DNA from: Photobacterium proteolyticum
Lineage (GTDB): Bacteria; Pseudomonadota; Gammaproteobacteria; Enterobacterales; Vibrionaceae
DNA length: 64,000 bases
Reading direction: 5' to 3'
Assembly: GCF_001939735.1 (NCBI RefSeq)
Contig: NZ_MJIL01000079.1
Span: 370-64,369 of the forward strand
Shown here: piece after piece, positions 1 through 8,870 of the stretch
Position numbering within the stretch: the stretch's first letter is position 1
Layout: every line of letters starts with the position of its first letter
The notes under the pieces: model-generated
What the model was told of the DNA's origin: nothing
The model's input: the letters and a program-made list of their open reading frames with translations, nothing else
Database searches by the model: none
Translations under genes and position numbers: made by a program

Positions 1-102
1 ATGAATTTTGTAATTAGAGTAACTAGTTAGCTGCAATTCATGCCTTGTTCTAAGTGATTTTTCCTGCGCAACTATCTGAACAATTACTTATCCAGATTGG
101 TA

Positions 103-783
103 TTACAGCAATTTCTTGGCGCGGTTAATGGCGGTGATCAGCTCTACCCGATCGAGATCCGGGTGTTCACTATCAAGTGCCTGCTGCCAGGTATCTATCG
201 CTTTTTGATAACGGGCATTAAGAAAATAATCAGATGCCAACAGCATCAAAGCAGGAAGGTTGTTTTCATCCAAGGCTAATGCCTGATCCATAAGCTGGCT
301 AACTTCGGCATTCAAACGCTGCCCATCACGATAATAAATCGCCGTGGCCTGTGCCGAATAAATATTTGCCTGCGGTTCTTCGGCCAACCGGGATGAATAG
401 CTAAACGCAAGCGCTGCATTGGCGTGCTCACCGGTATACATATAGGCATTACCTAACGCATACCATAGCTCTCCATTCTGTTTATCATTGCGTAGCTTAT
501 TCTGAATTTCTTCAATTCGCTTCTGGTTAAACTCACCGGCAGTTAATCCTGCCAACTCGCTAGTTTCAGTCTCATGACTAACGCTGCCGGGTAACTGGTA
601 AGCTGGCTGACCCAGAAAAAAATAACCGCTCACCGATACTGTCAGCAGCGCGATACTGAGTAATATCGGTGCTCTTGCACTCTCTCTGTCACTACGGGCG
701 TGGCTTAGCCAGATAATAAGCAAGCCTGCCACCAGCAAGACAGTAAAACCGATTCCGAATTCCAATATTTGCCTCTGCATCAT
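103..783 (-). CDS. CcmI/NrfG-like TPR membrane protein
   Basis: Probable cytochrome c biogenesis helper. Two hydrophobic segments lie near the N-terminus (about residues 10-27 and 40-57), followed by a soluble part with tetratricopeptide-like repeats (ELWYALGNAYMYTG, NLPALMLLASDYFLN). This matches the plan of CcmI and NrfG, which present apocytochrome c to the haem lyase on the periplasmic side. No other ccm or nrf gene is visible beside it, so it is either a lone paralogue or the last gene of a group lying elsewhere. The frame stays open upstream to a TTG at 795, but two consecutive ATGs at 783 and 780 look more likely. No strong ribosome binding site decides between them. The assignment is by architecture only. 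Confidence 0.65.
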   Translation of the reverse strand: MMQRQILEFGIGFTVLLVAGLLIIWLSHARSDRESARAPILLSIALLTVSVSGYFFLGQPAYQLPGSVSHETETSELAGLTAGEFNQKRIEEIQNKLRNDKQNGELWYALGNAYMYTGEHANAALAFSYSSRLAEEPQANIYSAQATAIYYRDGQRLNAEVSQLMDQALALDENNLPALMLLASDYFLNARYQKAIDTWQQALDSEHPDLDRVELITAINRAKKLL

Positions 784-914
784 GACGCTAAACAAGCCTA
801 TATTTTACCTGTTTTGAGTGTAACAAGAGAGTCCGTCTGACAGTTATTCGCCACAGCCTTAACTTGGATCAATTCTTAACATTTCTAACATTAAACAACT
901 GATTTTATTGACTG

Positions 915-1355
915 TCACTGCTTATTGACAACAACATCACAAGCTAAGGTATTGGCAATAAAGCAGTTGGCATGAGCCTTCTGGTGCATTTTATCCACCA
1001 CCTCATCACTGACAGTTACACCTTCGGCAAAAACAACTTTTGGGTTAAGCTCAATACGAGACACCTGGGTGCGATTATCAGCATTCTTGCCAAGTTCAGC
1101 TGTCGCCGTATCGTTGTAGCTGACAACAGGTAAGCGTTTCAGGTGAGCAATCGCCAGAAATGTCAGCATATGACATGAAGACAGCGCGGCAATCAAGGTT
1201 TCTTCTGGGTTAACCAGACTGGCATTACCCTTATATTCAGGCGCTGAAGAACCTTCAACCTGCTGACCACTGCCAAAGCGTATAGTGTGATCACGGCTAA
1301 AGTCCTGATTTTCCGGTCCCGATTGTTGCCAGTCTATCTGTACTGAAAAACTCAT
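915..1355 (-). CDS. OsmC/Ohr family protein
   Basis: Thiol peroxidase-fold protein of 146 residues, the usual OsmC length. The two cysteines expected for organic-hydroperoxide reduction are visible at Cys61 (SSCHML) and Cys131 (HANCFIAN), with a third at Cys139. The family removes organic or fatty-acid hydroperoxides in the cytoplasm using dithiol reductants. The start ATG is preceded by AAGGAGAG, four bases away. It sits just upstream of a glutaredoxin gene on the same strand, which fits a small oxidative-stress group, but a terminator for the glutaredoxin lies between them. Whether it belongs to the OsmC, Ohr or YhfA-like subgroup cannot be decided from the sequence alone. Confidence 0.85.
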   Translation of the reverse strand: MSFSVQIDWQQSGPENQDFSRDHTIRFGSGQQVEGSSAPEYKGNASLVNPEETLIAALSSCHMLTFLAIAHLKRLPVVSYNDTATAELGKNADNRTQVSRIELNPKVVFAEGVTVSDEVVDKMHQKAHANCFIANTLACDVVVNKQ

Positions 1356-1396
1356 CCTACTCTCCTTGTGTGTTTGCCAAAACTAAATCCAGATAG

Positions 1397-1421
1397 TAAA
1401 AAGGCTCCACCAGGAGCCTTT
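1397..1421 (-). terminator. Rho-independent terminator after glutaredoxin
   Basis: A perfect 9-bp stem, AAAGGCTCC / GGAGCCTTT, with a four-base loop, followed on the minus strand by TTTTTA. It lies directly downstream of the glutaredoxin stop codon. Confidence 0.85.
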
Positions 1422-1439
1422 ACGTTCAATGCATGTCGC

Positions 1440-1748
1440 TTACAGTTCGAAGTCACCGAATGCTTCACTATCAACCTGGCGCTCTAAAAATGCAACCAAG
1501 TCGTCATGACCACCGATATATTGGCCATCAAGAATAATTTGCGGCACGGTACGAACAGTCTGACCAGTTTTCTGCTCGATAAACTCAACCATGGTTGTCT
1601 TTTCCAGGTCAGCTCCCAGTACTAACGTGGTGTATTCTGTACCACGCTCATCAAGAATGGCCTTTGCTTTCACGCAGAACGGACAACGAGGCTGGGTAAT
1701 TACTAGGTTTTGGTAGCCCGCAAGCTGCTCAAGGGTCATGTCAGACAT
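1440..1748 (-). CDS. Glutaredoxin (GrxA/GrxC type)
   Basis: Small dithiol oxidoreductase of 102 residues with the redox motif CPFC (Cys22, Cys25) and the glutathione-binding TVPQI and GGHDDL segments in the expected order. It reduces protein disulfides or ribonucleotide reductase at the expense of glutathione in the cytoplasm. The ATG at 1748 has GGAAG seven bases upstream. The first ~15 residues are an extension before the beta-strand that leads into CPFC. The dithiol active site rules out the monothiol (CGFS) class. Confidence 0.9.
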   Translation of the reverse strand: MSDMTLEQLAGYQNLVITQPRCPFCVKAKAILDERGTEYTTLVLGADLEKTTMVEFIEQKTGQTVRTVPQIILDGQYIGGHDDLVAFLERQVDSEAFGDFEL

Positions 1749-1852
1749 AAACTTCCATTATCAACATTAGGTTTCTATTTCTCGCTAAGATAATGGAAAG
1801 CCGCCCCGAATTACAAGCCTCTTAGTCTGTTCAGCAAGTCGGTAATTGTTAT

Positions 1853-2929
1853 TCAGGCGATTTTGATCGGGATCCGGTGGCGACCAAATGCCTTCGGCGG
1901 TGCAAACCGTCCGGCAATCTGGTAGCCACAATAGTTACATATCCCCTGGTTACTCAGGACACAATCGCCGAGTTCATACCAGTTTCTCGACAGCACTTTT
2001 TTCTTGCAGCCCGGGCAATAGGTACTGTCTCCGGCCTCATCAAAAATGTTACCAACATAAGCATAATTCAAGCCGTTCTTAATGGCGATCTCCCTTGCTC
2101 GCTGCACTGTCTTTGGTGGGGTTCTCGGTTTATCCAGCATCTTGAAGTCTGGATGGAAGGCACTGAAGTGAATTGGAACATCCGGACCGAGATTGTCATA
2201 GACCCAACGTGTCAACTGTTCTAGCTCATCCGTACTGTCATTTTCATCGGGGATCAGCAAGGTGGTAATTTCGAACCAGACATCGGTTTCATGATGCAGG
2301 TACAGCAAAGTATCGAGCACCGGAGCCAAATGACCACTGCAGATTTTGTGATAGAAGCGCTCGGTAAAACCTTTCAAGTCAATATTGGCCGCGTCCATAT
2401 AGCGATAAAACTCAATGCGGGGCTCATCACACATATAACCGGCACTGACGGCGACGCTGTGTATCCCGAGTTCATGGCAGGCCTGGGCGGCATCCACGGC
2501 GTATTCCATGAAGATCACCGGATCATTGTAGGTAAAAGCAATGCTGTCGCAGCCATAACGTTTGGCGGCCTGGGCAATCTGCTCGGGCATTGCCGTTTCA
2601 CCCAGCGTGTCTATTTCGCGCGACTTACTGATACTCCAGTTCTGGCAAAATTTGCAGCTCAGGTTACAACCAGCTGTTCCGAACGATAGCACCGAACTTC
2701 CGGGGTAGAAGTGATTAAGCGGTTTTTTCTCTATCGGATCAATACAGAAGCCACTAGAGCGGCCATAACTGGTCAGGACGATTTCACCATCCAGGGCCTG
2801 TCTGACAAAACAGGCTCCCCGCTTACCATCCCGCAGCCGGCAATGACGCGGACATAAATCACAAATCACCCGACCGTCATCCAGCCGATGCCAATAATGG
2901 GTTTTGAATACACTCGGAGGCTGCAACAT
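1853..2929 (-). CDS. amrS: AmmeMemoRadiSam radical SAM protein AmrS
   Basis: Radical S-adenosylmethionine enzyme of 358 residues with the cluster motif CX3CX2C at Cys88, Cys92 and Cys95 (GCNLSCKFCQNW). Additional cysteines near the N-terminus (23, 26, 30, 40) and two CxxC pairs in the last 60 residues suggest metal or auxiliary-cluster binding. The family is also called pyruvate-formate-lyase-activating-like. It is divergent from, and only about 60 bp away from, the MEMO-family and AMMECR1-family genes, which together define the AmmeMemoRadiSam system. The substrate is not established; a modification of a peptide or nucleotide is conceivable, but nothing here specifies it. Confidence 0.9.
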   Translation of the reverse strand: MLQPPSVFKTHYWHRLDDGRVICDLCPRHCRLRDGKRGACFVRQALDGEIVLTSYGRSSGFCIDPIEKKPLNHFYPGSSVLSFGTAGCNLSCKFCQNWSISKSREIDTLGETAMPEQIAQAAKRYGCDSIAFTYNDPVIFMEYAVDAAQACHELGIHSVAVSAGYMCDEPRIEFYRYMDAANIDLKGFTERFYHKICSGHLAPVLDTLLYLHHETDVWFEITTLLIPDENDSTDELEQLTRWVYDNLGPDVPIHFSAFHPDFKMLDKPRTPPKTVQRAREIAIKNGLNYAYVGNIFDEAGDSTYCPGCKKKVLSRNWYELGDCVLSNQGICNYCGYQIAGRFAPPKAFGRHRIPIKIA

Positions 2930-2997
2930 AAGTCACTCGATGTGAAAATTGTTCCTATAATAAATATAGTATTGCTTAAAATAACTGTGTGATTTCA

Positions 2998-3786
2998 ATG
3001 AATATTCGCCCACCTGCCGTTGCGGGGAGCTTTTATGATAAGTCCCCGGAAACACTGCAATGTCAGCTTGATAGCTGGCTAATCCCGACTACGGATGAGT
3101 ACAAAAAAATTCGGGCCGTTGTTGTTCCCCATGCCGGCTACGTATACTCGGGGAAAGTTGCAGCCCAAGCTTACCGCTATCTAAAATCGCAGGCAGACAC
3201 TATTAAACGAGTGATACTGATAGGACCCAGCCACCGTTACTTCTTCCAGGGATGTGCCATCCCGTCGGTCGACTACTTCGCCTCACCACTTGGCAATATC
3301 GCTATAGACAAGCAAAGTGTTGAAATACTTCGTGAAATAGATGATATTGAAGTATCAGACCAAATTCATGCCTTTGAGCACTGCCTAGAAGTACAGTTGC
3401 CATTTCTGCAAACATGTTTGAATGAATTTACTCTGTTGCCGCTCTTAACCAGTAATGTATCCCCAGTCAACGTCGCCAATATTATCGATTCGTTATGGCA
3501 AGATGACAGCACGCTGTTAGTCATTAGCAGCGATCTCAGTCACTATCATCCTTACTCGGAAGCCCAGAAAATCGATCAGGACACCTGCTCTCTAATCGAG
3601 CATTACGACCCATCACTCACCCCCGAACAGGCATGCGGTTCGACCGGAATCAACACATTACTCTTACTCGCTAAGCAACGGGATTATCAAATCACACGTA
3701 TCGAATTAAAAAACTCCGGTGATACTGCCGGGGATAAGGAGAGAGTTGTTGGATATGTCAGTTACCTCATATCAGAACCTAAATAA
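2998..3786 (+). CDS. amrB: AmmeMemoRadiSam protein AmrB (MEMO family)
   Basis: MEMO-family protein related in fold to class III extradiol dioxygenases. The N-terminus RPPAVAGSFYD is the signature of the family, and metal-site histidines are visible in VVPHAGYVYSG, AFEHCLEVQLPF and SSDLSHYHPY. At 262 residues it is of normal length. An in-frame GTG at 2989 would add three residues; the ATG at 2998 is preferred because it places the conserved NIRPPAVAG at the terminus. The gene overlaps amrA by 32 bp, which points to translational coupling. Its biochemical role in bacteria is unknown. Confidence 0.9.
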   Translation: MNIRPPAVAGSFYDKSPETLQCQLDSWLIPTTDEYKKIRAVVVPHAGYVYSGKVAAQAYRYLKSQADTIKRVILIGPSHRYFFQGCAIPSVDYFASPLGNIAIDKQSVEILREIDDIEVSDQIHAFEHCLEVQLPFLQTCLNEFTLLPLLTSNVSPVNVANIIDSLWQDDSTLLVISSDLSHYHPYSEAQKIDQDTCSLIEHYDPSLTPEQACGSTGINTLLLLAKQRDYQITRIELKNSGDTAGDKERVVGYVSYLISEPK

Positions 3787-4342
3787 AGGGGAGCTTACCC
3801 AGCTGCTAGATATTGCCCGGGAAGCCATCCGCGGACACTTTTCAGAGGAGTTGCCTCGCCCGCCTCAGCTCGATTTATATGGAAAAAAACTACTCCAACC
3901 CGGCGCCTGTTTCGTTACGCTCGAAGTTGATGGCCAACTACAAGGCTGTCTCGGTTCGGTGTCGGCCAACTCCCCACTGGTTTTAGAAGTACACAATAAA
4001 GCACGTGCCAGTGCCTATCAGGATCATCGCTTTATGCCATTAACTGAAGAGCAGCTGGATCAATTGATGATTGAAATATCGGTCTTATCAGAACCTGAAG
4101 TGCTGGATGTCGATAACGAGCAAGCACTCATCGAGTACCTCGAGAACAACAAAGTGGGTGTCGTGTTATCGGATAACCACAGCCAGGCCTTGTTCCTTCC
4201 TCAGGTATGGGAGCAACTCAAATCTCCCAGAGAGTTCATTCGCCATTTGAAATCAAAGGCAGGCTGGAATGCCGTTTACTGGTCTCCGAGTATGGAAGTA
4301 AAAACATTCACCGTTACCAGTATTAAAGGCAAGTATTTTTAA
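3755..4342 (+). CDS. amrA: AmmeMemoRadiSam protein AmrA (AMMECR1 domain)
   Basis: AMMECR1-domain protein of 195 residues. The family hallmark LQGCLGSV is present (QLQGCLGSVSAN), followed by RASAYQDHRFMPL and the later DNHSQALFLPQVW block. The frame is open from 3719, but the ATG at 3755 is chosen because AAGGAGAG precedes it by 11 bases and the upstream residues look unlike the family. It overlaps the end of amrB. AMMECR1 proteins occur in all three domains of life. In bacteria they are paired with the radical SAM and MEMO partners seen here, and their function is unknown. Confidence 0.88.
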   Translation: MSVTSYQNLNKGELTQLLDIAREAIRGHFSEELPRPPQLDLYGKKLLQPGACFVTLEVDGQLQGCLGSVSANSPLVLEVHNKARASAYQDHRFMPLTEEQLDQLMIEISVLSEPEVLDVDNEQALIEYLENNKVGVVLSDNHSQALFLPQVWEQLKSPREFIRHLKSKAGWNAVYWSPSMEVKTFTVTSIKGKYF

Positions 4343-4355
4343 CCTGATAAAGAGA

Positions 4356-4389
4356 AGCCCCTGCCAAATGAAATGACAGGGGCTTTCTT
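4356..4389 (+). terminator. Terminator after amrA
   Basis: Nine-base stem AAGCCCCTG / CAGGGGCTT followed by TCTT on the plus strand. It sits between the convergent amrA and DUF3541-like genes and may act on both. Confidence 0.8.
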
Positions 4390-4412
4390 GTTAAGTTCAC
4401 ATGTTTTAGCGG

Positions 4413-5513
4413 CTACTGCGAAATTAACCCGTATGGCACCGAGACAAAGATTTCTGGTTGTTTGGATACCGTAGGAACTTCATGGGCTCCTCGCCAGTCC
4501 AGCAGCATGATGGTCAGTACATTTCGATGCTCGCCATCAAGCAACTCAGTTTCCCCTTTCACTGACGGCACCATGCCAGCGTCACGGTCAATCGCCCCCT
4601 GGATAGCCTTGCGTGTTTTATCCACCACAGGATCGTTGTCCAGCCCGGCAAGCAGGAAGTTAATGCCGACTTCGGCGATCACATCCTCTTTCGAGCGCTC
4701 GATAATCGTATCTATGTTGTTGCGATAATAGTCATACACCCACTGGAAATCTTTCTCGTTAATCGCATGCTGATAGTATTCAGAGGCCGCGAAGATGATA
4801 TGAGTCAGGCCGTAGATCTTGTTCATGAACTGCTGGTCGGTTAGCTCGGCATCCTTACTATCAGGGTAAGTCGCCTTGAACGCCTCAATAAACTCATTCA
4901 CGACATCCTGCTCACCCAACTGGCGTAACCAATACACCTGGTTGGCAAGCTGGGCAGCCCACGCCCGGATCATTGCCGGATCCGTTGCATACTTGGCAAA
5001 GTCATAACGGCGGATCACCTCACGCAGGATCTTGTCATCGCGATGTTTGAGGCCGTACTCATTGGCACGGGCCATAGATCCTAGCAAATCAACCCCAAGA
5101 TATAGATACTCAGGCTGAGAGCGCGTCGCGGCATATCGCAGCTTGCCCCGAACGTCGGTTTTCTTGCCATAGTTTTGAATGCGGGTCGCCGAATAAGCCT
5201 TAATTTGTTCCGGAGTATTAACCTCAGTGGCAAACTTATTCAGGCGGCTTGCCACACGTGCCATATCCGACCAAATAGCCGCTGAATATTTTGCGTCCTG
5301 AGTCTGGCGGTACATACGAAGCCCATAGTGCCCCATCTTGAACGCCGGTAGTGTGTACAGATTGCGCTCATAAGTCGTTCGGATGAGTTCAGCGTCTTGC
5401 TGGTAGGAAGGGAATGGCTCTGATTTGTTAAGCGGCGACGAAGCCGTTTCGGCATAGACTCCCCAAACCAACAATGACAGGAAAAACACCAATCCCACGT
5501 TCAAAGACTTCAT
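4413..5513 (-). CDS. Secreted DUF3541-like protein
   Basis: Protein of 366 residues that begins with a clear Sec signal peptide (MKSLNVGLVFFLSLLVWGVYA, cleavage likely after residue 21). The mature part is rich in aromatic and charged residues and predicted mostly helical. It resembles the DUF3541 family of Vibrio and Photobacterium, an alpha/alpha-barrel-like family with no known reaction. GGAGGG lies upstream of the ATG. No neighbour suggests a function. The family name is recalled rather than computed. Confidence 0.6.
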   Translation of the reverse strand: MKSLNVGLVFFLSLLVWGVYAETASSPLNKSEPFPSYQQDAELIRTTYERNLYTLPAFKMGHYGLRMYRQTQDAKYSAAIWSDMARVASRLNKFATEVNTPEQIKAYSATRIQNYGKKTDVRGKLRYAATRSQPEYLYLGVDLLGSMARANEYGLKHRDDKILREVIRRYDFAKYATDPAMIRAWAAQLANQVYWLRQLGEQDVVNEFIEAFKATYPDSKDAELTDQQFMNKIYGLTHIIFAASEYYQHAINEKDFQWVYDYYRNNIDTIIERSKEDVIAEVGINFLLAGLDNDPVVDKTRKAIQGAIDRDAGMVPSVKGETELLDGEHRNVLTIMLLDWRGAHEVPTVSKQPEIFVSVPYGLISQ

Positions 5514-5700
5514 AAACCCTCCATTGCAATATCAGGCAGGTGATATAACAGATGCCCAATATTGAAGTATCCATGTAATGTGCATGCTAAATGCACAAAA
5601 ACGCTACCAGACGACCTTAATGGCTAAGTCAGCGGAAGGTCAAACATAAGCGTATTGCGAACCCAAACGGTGTGATCGAGCTAAACAACCTGAGAAATTC

Positions 5701-6309
5701 TTAACAAATCGTCCGATAGGTCAGGTTTATACGAGGATTTTTAAAACGCTGGGTTTTGGGGACGGAGTGAGACCAGAACTGCTGGGTTGTTCCCGCCATG
5801 ACCAACAAGGAGCCTGACTGAAGGTTAAATTCGACTTTCTGCTTGCTGGCCAGGTGTTTTAAAACAAAACGCCTTCCTTCGCCCAAGCTGACCGAGGCAA
5901 TAGTCGGCTGAGGTCCTAACTCAGTCTCATTATCCTGATGCCAGCCCATGTAGTCCTGACCGTTTCGATACAAATTAGCCAATACCGAATTGAAGCGGCA
6001 ATAGCATACCTGCTCGCAGGCAGACTTAATGGCTAACAGATCAGGCGTCCACGGTGCCGGATACATGGTCAGCCCCGAGTAGGAGTAAACGGCTTCGCCA
6101 CACCATGCCTGAAGCCTTGGCTGCAACACCTCACGGCCAAACATCCTGATTGTTTCCTGCTGCCAATTCAGCCCCGCCGACAGCCGGTGAAAATAGTCAT
6201 CGGCATCAATTGCAGAGATGAAGTTCGGTGCCCAGAACAGCTTCCCGTCAGGTATGTCCAGCCACTCGCCGGAAACAGCTAAAGGCGAAAACAGATCCAG
6301 GTTTTCCAT
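5701..6309 (-). CDS. AlkB-type 2-oxoglutarate/Fe(II) dioxygenase
   Basis: DNA/RNA alkylation-repair dioxygenase of 202 residues. The iron ligands are visible as His124 and Asp126 (GWHQDNE) and His181 (WSHSVPK), and the 2-oxoglutarate-binding RxNxTxR motif is at 193-199 (RINLTYR). The length and the NLYRNGQDYMGWHQD context match the short AlkB2/ALKBH2-like subgroup rather than E. coli AlkB. The start ATG has AAGGA nine bases upstream. It lies 46 bp downstream of the citrate synthase gene on the same strand and may be cotranscribed with it, though no functional link is obvious. Confidence 0.9.
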   Translation of the reverse strand: MENLDLFSPLAVSGEWLDIPDGKLFWAPNFISAIDADDYFHRLSAGLNWQQETIRMFGREVLQPRLQAWCGEAVYSYSGLTMYPAPWTPDLLAIKSACEQVCYCRFNSVLANLYRNGQDYMGWHQDNETELGPQPTIASVSLGEGRRFVLKHLASKQKVEFNLQSGSLLVMAGTTQQFWSHSVPKTQRFKNPRINLTYRTIC

Positions 6310-6355
6310 TACGTCAGTTCCTTATTCATCTATCCCTGCAGAGCACTCCTAATGC

Positions 6356-7489
6356 TCAGTGGCGCTGTTCTATTGGCAACCAATCTTGATGGTCGGGACC
6401 AATATAATCGGCACTCGGCCTGATTATCCGGTTATGCGCCCGCTGCTCAAACACATGGGCCGCCCAACCAGTCACCCGGCTCATAACAAAAATGGGGGTA
6501 AACAACCGGGTAGGAATCCCCATAAAATGGTATGCCGTCGCATGGAAGAAGTCGGCATTAGCGAACAGGGCTTTCTCGCGCTTCATTACGTCTTCAACCC
6601 GCACCGAGATATCATACAGTACCGCATCATCAGCCTGTGCGGCCAGTTTCTCCGACCACGCCTTGATTAATGCATTTCTCGGGTCTGACTCACGATAAAT
6701 TGCATGACCGAAACCCATGATTTTCTCTTTGTTGGCCAGCATCGCCAGGATGCCAGCCTCTGCTTCATCTGGCGACTGCCAGCGCTCGATCATTTCCATC
6801 GCCGCTTCGTTTGCTCCCCCATGTAGCGGCCCGCGCAAGGTACCAATGGCGGCAGTTATACAGGAGTAGAGATCGGTAAGTGTCGATGCGCAAACCCTCG
6901 CGGAGAATGTCGAGGCATTGAACTCATGTTCGGCATAGAGGATCAACGAGCAGTGCATCACCTGACGATGTAGTTCTGACGGTTCTTCGCCAGTGATCAT
7001 CTTCAGGAAATACCCGCCAATACTATCCTGCTCGCAATAGGTCTCAATCCTTACCCCATGGTGGCTATAGCGATACCAATAACAGATAATGGCTGGCAAC
7101 AAGGCAAGCAAACGATCCGCCCTGTCATACTCTTCGTCAAAGTCATGTTCCTGTTCAAGGTTACCCAGCATCGAACACCCGGTACGCAGCACATCCATGG
7201 GGTGAGCATCAGCAGGGATCTGCTCGAGAACCGCTTTCAATGCCATTGGTAATCCACGATAGGAAACAAGCTTGCTCTTATAAGCGGCCAGTTCTGTTCG
7301 CGTCGGCAGCTTTCCCTTCAGCAGGAGATAAGCAACCTCTTCAAACTCGGCATGGGCTGCCAAGTCTGAGATATCATACCCACGGTAAGTTAGCCCCGTG
7401 CCGGTTTTGCCCACAGTACACAGAGCCGTTGAACCCGCGCTTTGTCCTCGCAACCCTTCACCGCCTAGTGCTTTTTGTGTACCCGGCAT
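6356..7489 (-). CDS. prpC: 2-methylcitrate synthase / citrate synthase, PrpC type
   Basis: Citrate-synthase-fold enzyme of 377 residues. GLRGQSAGSTALCTVG, TYRGYDI, LHGGANEAAMEM and MGFGHAIYR are typical of PrpC-like synthases that condense propionyl-CoA (or acetyl-CoA) with oxaloacetate. The frame is open to a TTG at 7510, but AGGAG seven bases upstream of the ATG at 7489 sets the start there. No prpB, acnD, prpF or prpE is nearby, so this is an orphan copy. Substrate preference cannot be read from sequence, and an auxiliary citrate synthase role is equally possible. Confidence 0.8.
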   Translation of the reverse strand: MPGTQKALGGEGLRGQSAGSTALCTVGKTGTGLTYRGYDISDLAAHAEFEEVAYLLLKGKLPTRTELAAYKSKLVSYRGLPMALKAVLEQIPADAHPMDVLRTGCSMLGNLEQEHDFDEEYDRADRLLALLPAIICYWYRYSHHGVRIETYCEQDSIGGYFLKMITGEEPSELHRQVMHCSLILYAEHEFNASTFSARVCASTLTDLYSCITAAIGTLRGPLHGGANEAAMEMIERWQSPDEAEAGILAMLANKEKIMGFGHAIYRESDPRNALIKAWSEKLAAQADDAVLYDISVRVEDVMKREKALFANADFFHATAYHFMGIPTRLFTPIFVMSRVTGWAAHVFEQRAHNRIIRPSADYIGPDHQDWLPIEQRH

Positions 7490-7598
7490 AATATGACTCC
7501 TGAACGTCAATGGCTATCCCCAAACTAAAGATAGGTGAGAACAATCAGTTCAACCACTTGAGGAAAATGTCAGGCCGGGATTACAAGTCATTCTGAAG

Positions 7599-8771
7599 CT
7601 AGGTATTTAGCGCGATATCGACCCAGACAAGACGATGATCCGAACCGGCTTGCGGGCGGTCCCGGCCTCTCTCATCACTGATCAAGTAGCGCATCGGATC
7701 TTTCTTATCCGGCCAGAATACACCTGACTGCAGTGCCTTGAGGTTGGAGGAAGGCAGGACATAATCCAGCCTTAAACCTGAAATATGCGTCCACTCAATC
7801 GGCCTCCCCTTTCGCTGCTGCCAGGGGATCGCAAAACGTCCGCCCACGCTTTTGGGTGCCTTCTTACCAGCACTGACCAAGCGGTTAATGCGAGGATGGA
7901 GCAAAAGGTTACGAATGGCCGATTTTATCCCGTCACCATCGGCCATGTCGGCATTCAGATCACCCAGCACGACAAATTGGTCCGTTTTCTCCAGGCCTCC
8001 CAACGCTCCCCTGTCGTCGCGAAGATAATCTGCATTGTCGATAATATCTGCCACCAGCTTCAGCTCGTCATGATTACGGCGCGCATTTCGCTTTTCACTG
8101 CCATCAAATACCGGCGGTGTCGGATGACAACACAACAAATTAATCCGTTGTCCCGCAACATTCACGGGGACGACAACATGGTTTTTCGAGGACAGGCGCA
8201 ACACTTGCTCGGCCTGCTCACTGTAATAGTTATCTGGCATCACATTATCGAGAAGATCTCGCCAGAGCATTTCCTGCCAGCTCCGGATCGCCACTTCTTC
8301 AATAGGGAAACGTGACAATAGGACAAAACCGAAATGGCCATGATGTTCACCAAAACCCAAACCATCGCCCGGAAGGGTCAGCACTCCGTCGCCATCAAGA
8401 TCATAGGGGCTCATCAAGCCGGTATTTGTCGGCGGACAATAGCGATATGGATAGTCGATAGGCTGCTGCTGATGCTGTGAACTCTCAAGATAATGGCGGC
8501 AGAAGTTTGCAAGGCTACCATCATCGCCACCTTCACCGGGATGGTCAAACTCGCACAACATCAACACATCCGGTCGCGTATGCTGAATAATCGCAGCAAG
8601 TTTTGACAGCCGCGTATCCGACTTGGAGGCCGTCTGTTCGAGGATTTGCCCGGGGGCTGGTGCCGACATTGAAATATTGAACACAGCAACCCGCAACACG
8701 TGGGGAGATGAGGATGATTCTGAGCCTAAGGAATGTTCAGTGCTGGATCGAAACGCTAAATCGGACAACAA
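7599..8771 (-). CDS. Endonuclease/exonuclease/phosphatase family protein
   Basis: Protein of about 390 residues with the EEP (DNase I-like) fold: VAVFNIS near residue 28, the catalytic glutamate in LCEFDHPG, the VLGDLNAD motif and the terminal GSDHRLVWVDI. The fold covers metal-dependent nucleases and phosphodiesterases, so the substrate is open. No ATG is available before the domain; tandem TTG codons at 8771 and 8768 are the only upstream starts, and a TAA closes the frame about 35 bases further up. Either a TTG is used or the N-terminus (often a signal peptide in relatives) has been lost. Confidence 0.75.
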   Translation of the reverse strand: MLSDLAFRSSTEHSLGSESSSSPHVLRVAVFNISMSAPAPGQILEQTASKSDTRLSKLAAIIQHTRPDVLMLCEFDHPGEGGDDGSLANFCRHYLESSQHQQQPIDYPYRYCPPTNTGLMSPYDLDGDGVLTLPGDGLGFGEHHGHFGFVLLSRFPIEEVAIRSWQEMLWRDLLDNVMPDNYYSEQAEQVLRLSSKNHVVVPVNVAGQRINLLCCHPTPPVFDGSEKRNARRNHDELKLVADIIDNADYLRDDRGALGGLEKTDQFVVLGDLNADMADGDGIKSAIRNLLLHPRINRLVSAGKKAPKSVGGRFAIPWQQRKGRPIEWTHISGLRLDYVLPSSNLKALQSGVFWPDKKDPMRYLISDERGRDRPQAGSDHRLVWVDIALNT

Positions 8772-8870
8772 AAAGTACTCAACGAAAACACAATTAGGCG
8801 GAAATTATACAGATTTGCCTGCAAGCTTGATAACTTCCGCGCTATATAAATCGTCTACTTCGGGGGTTAC

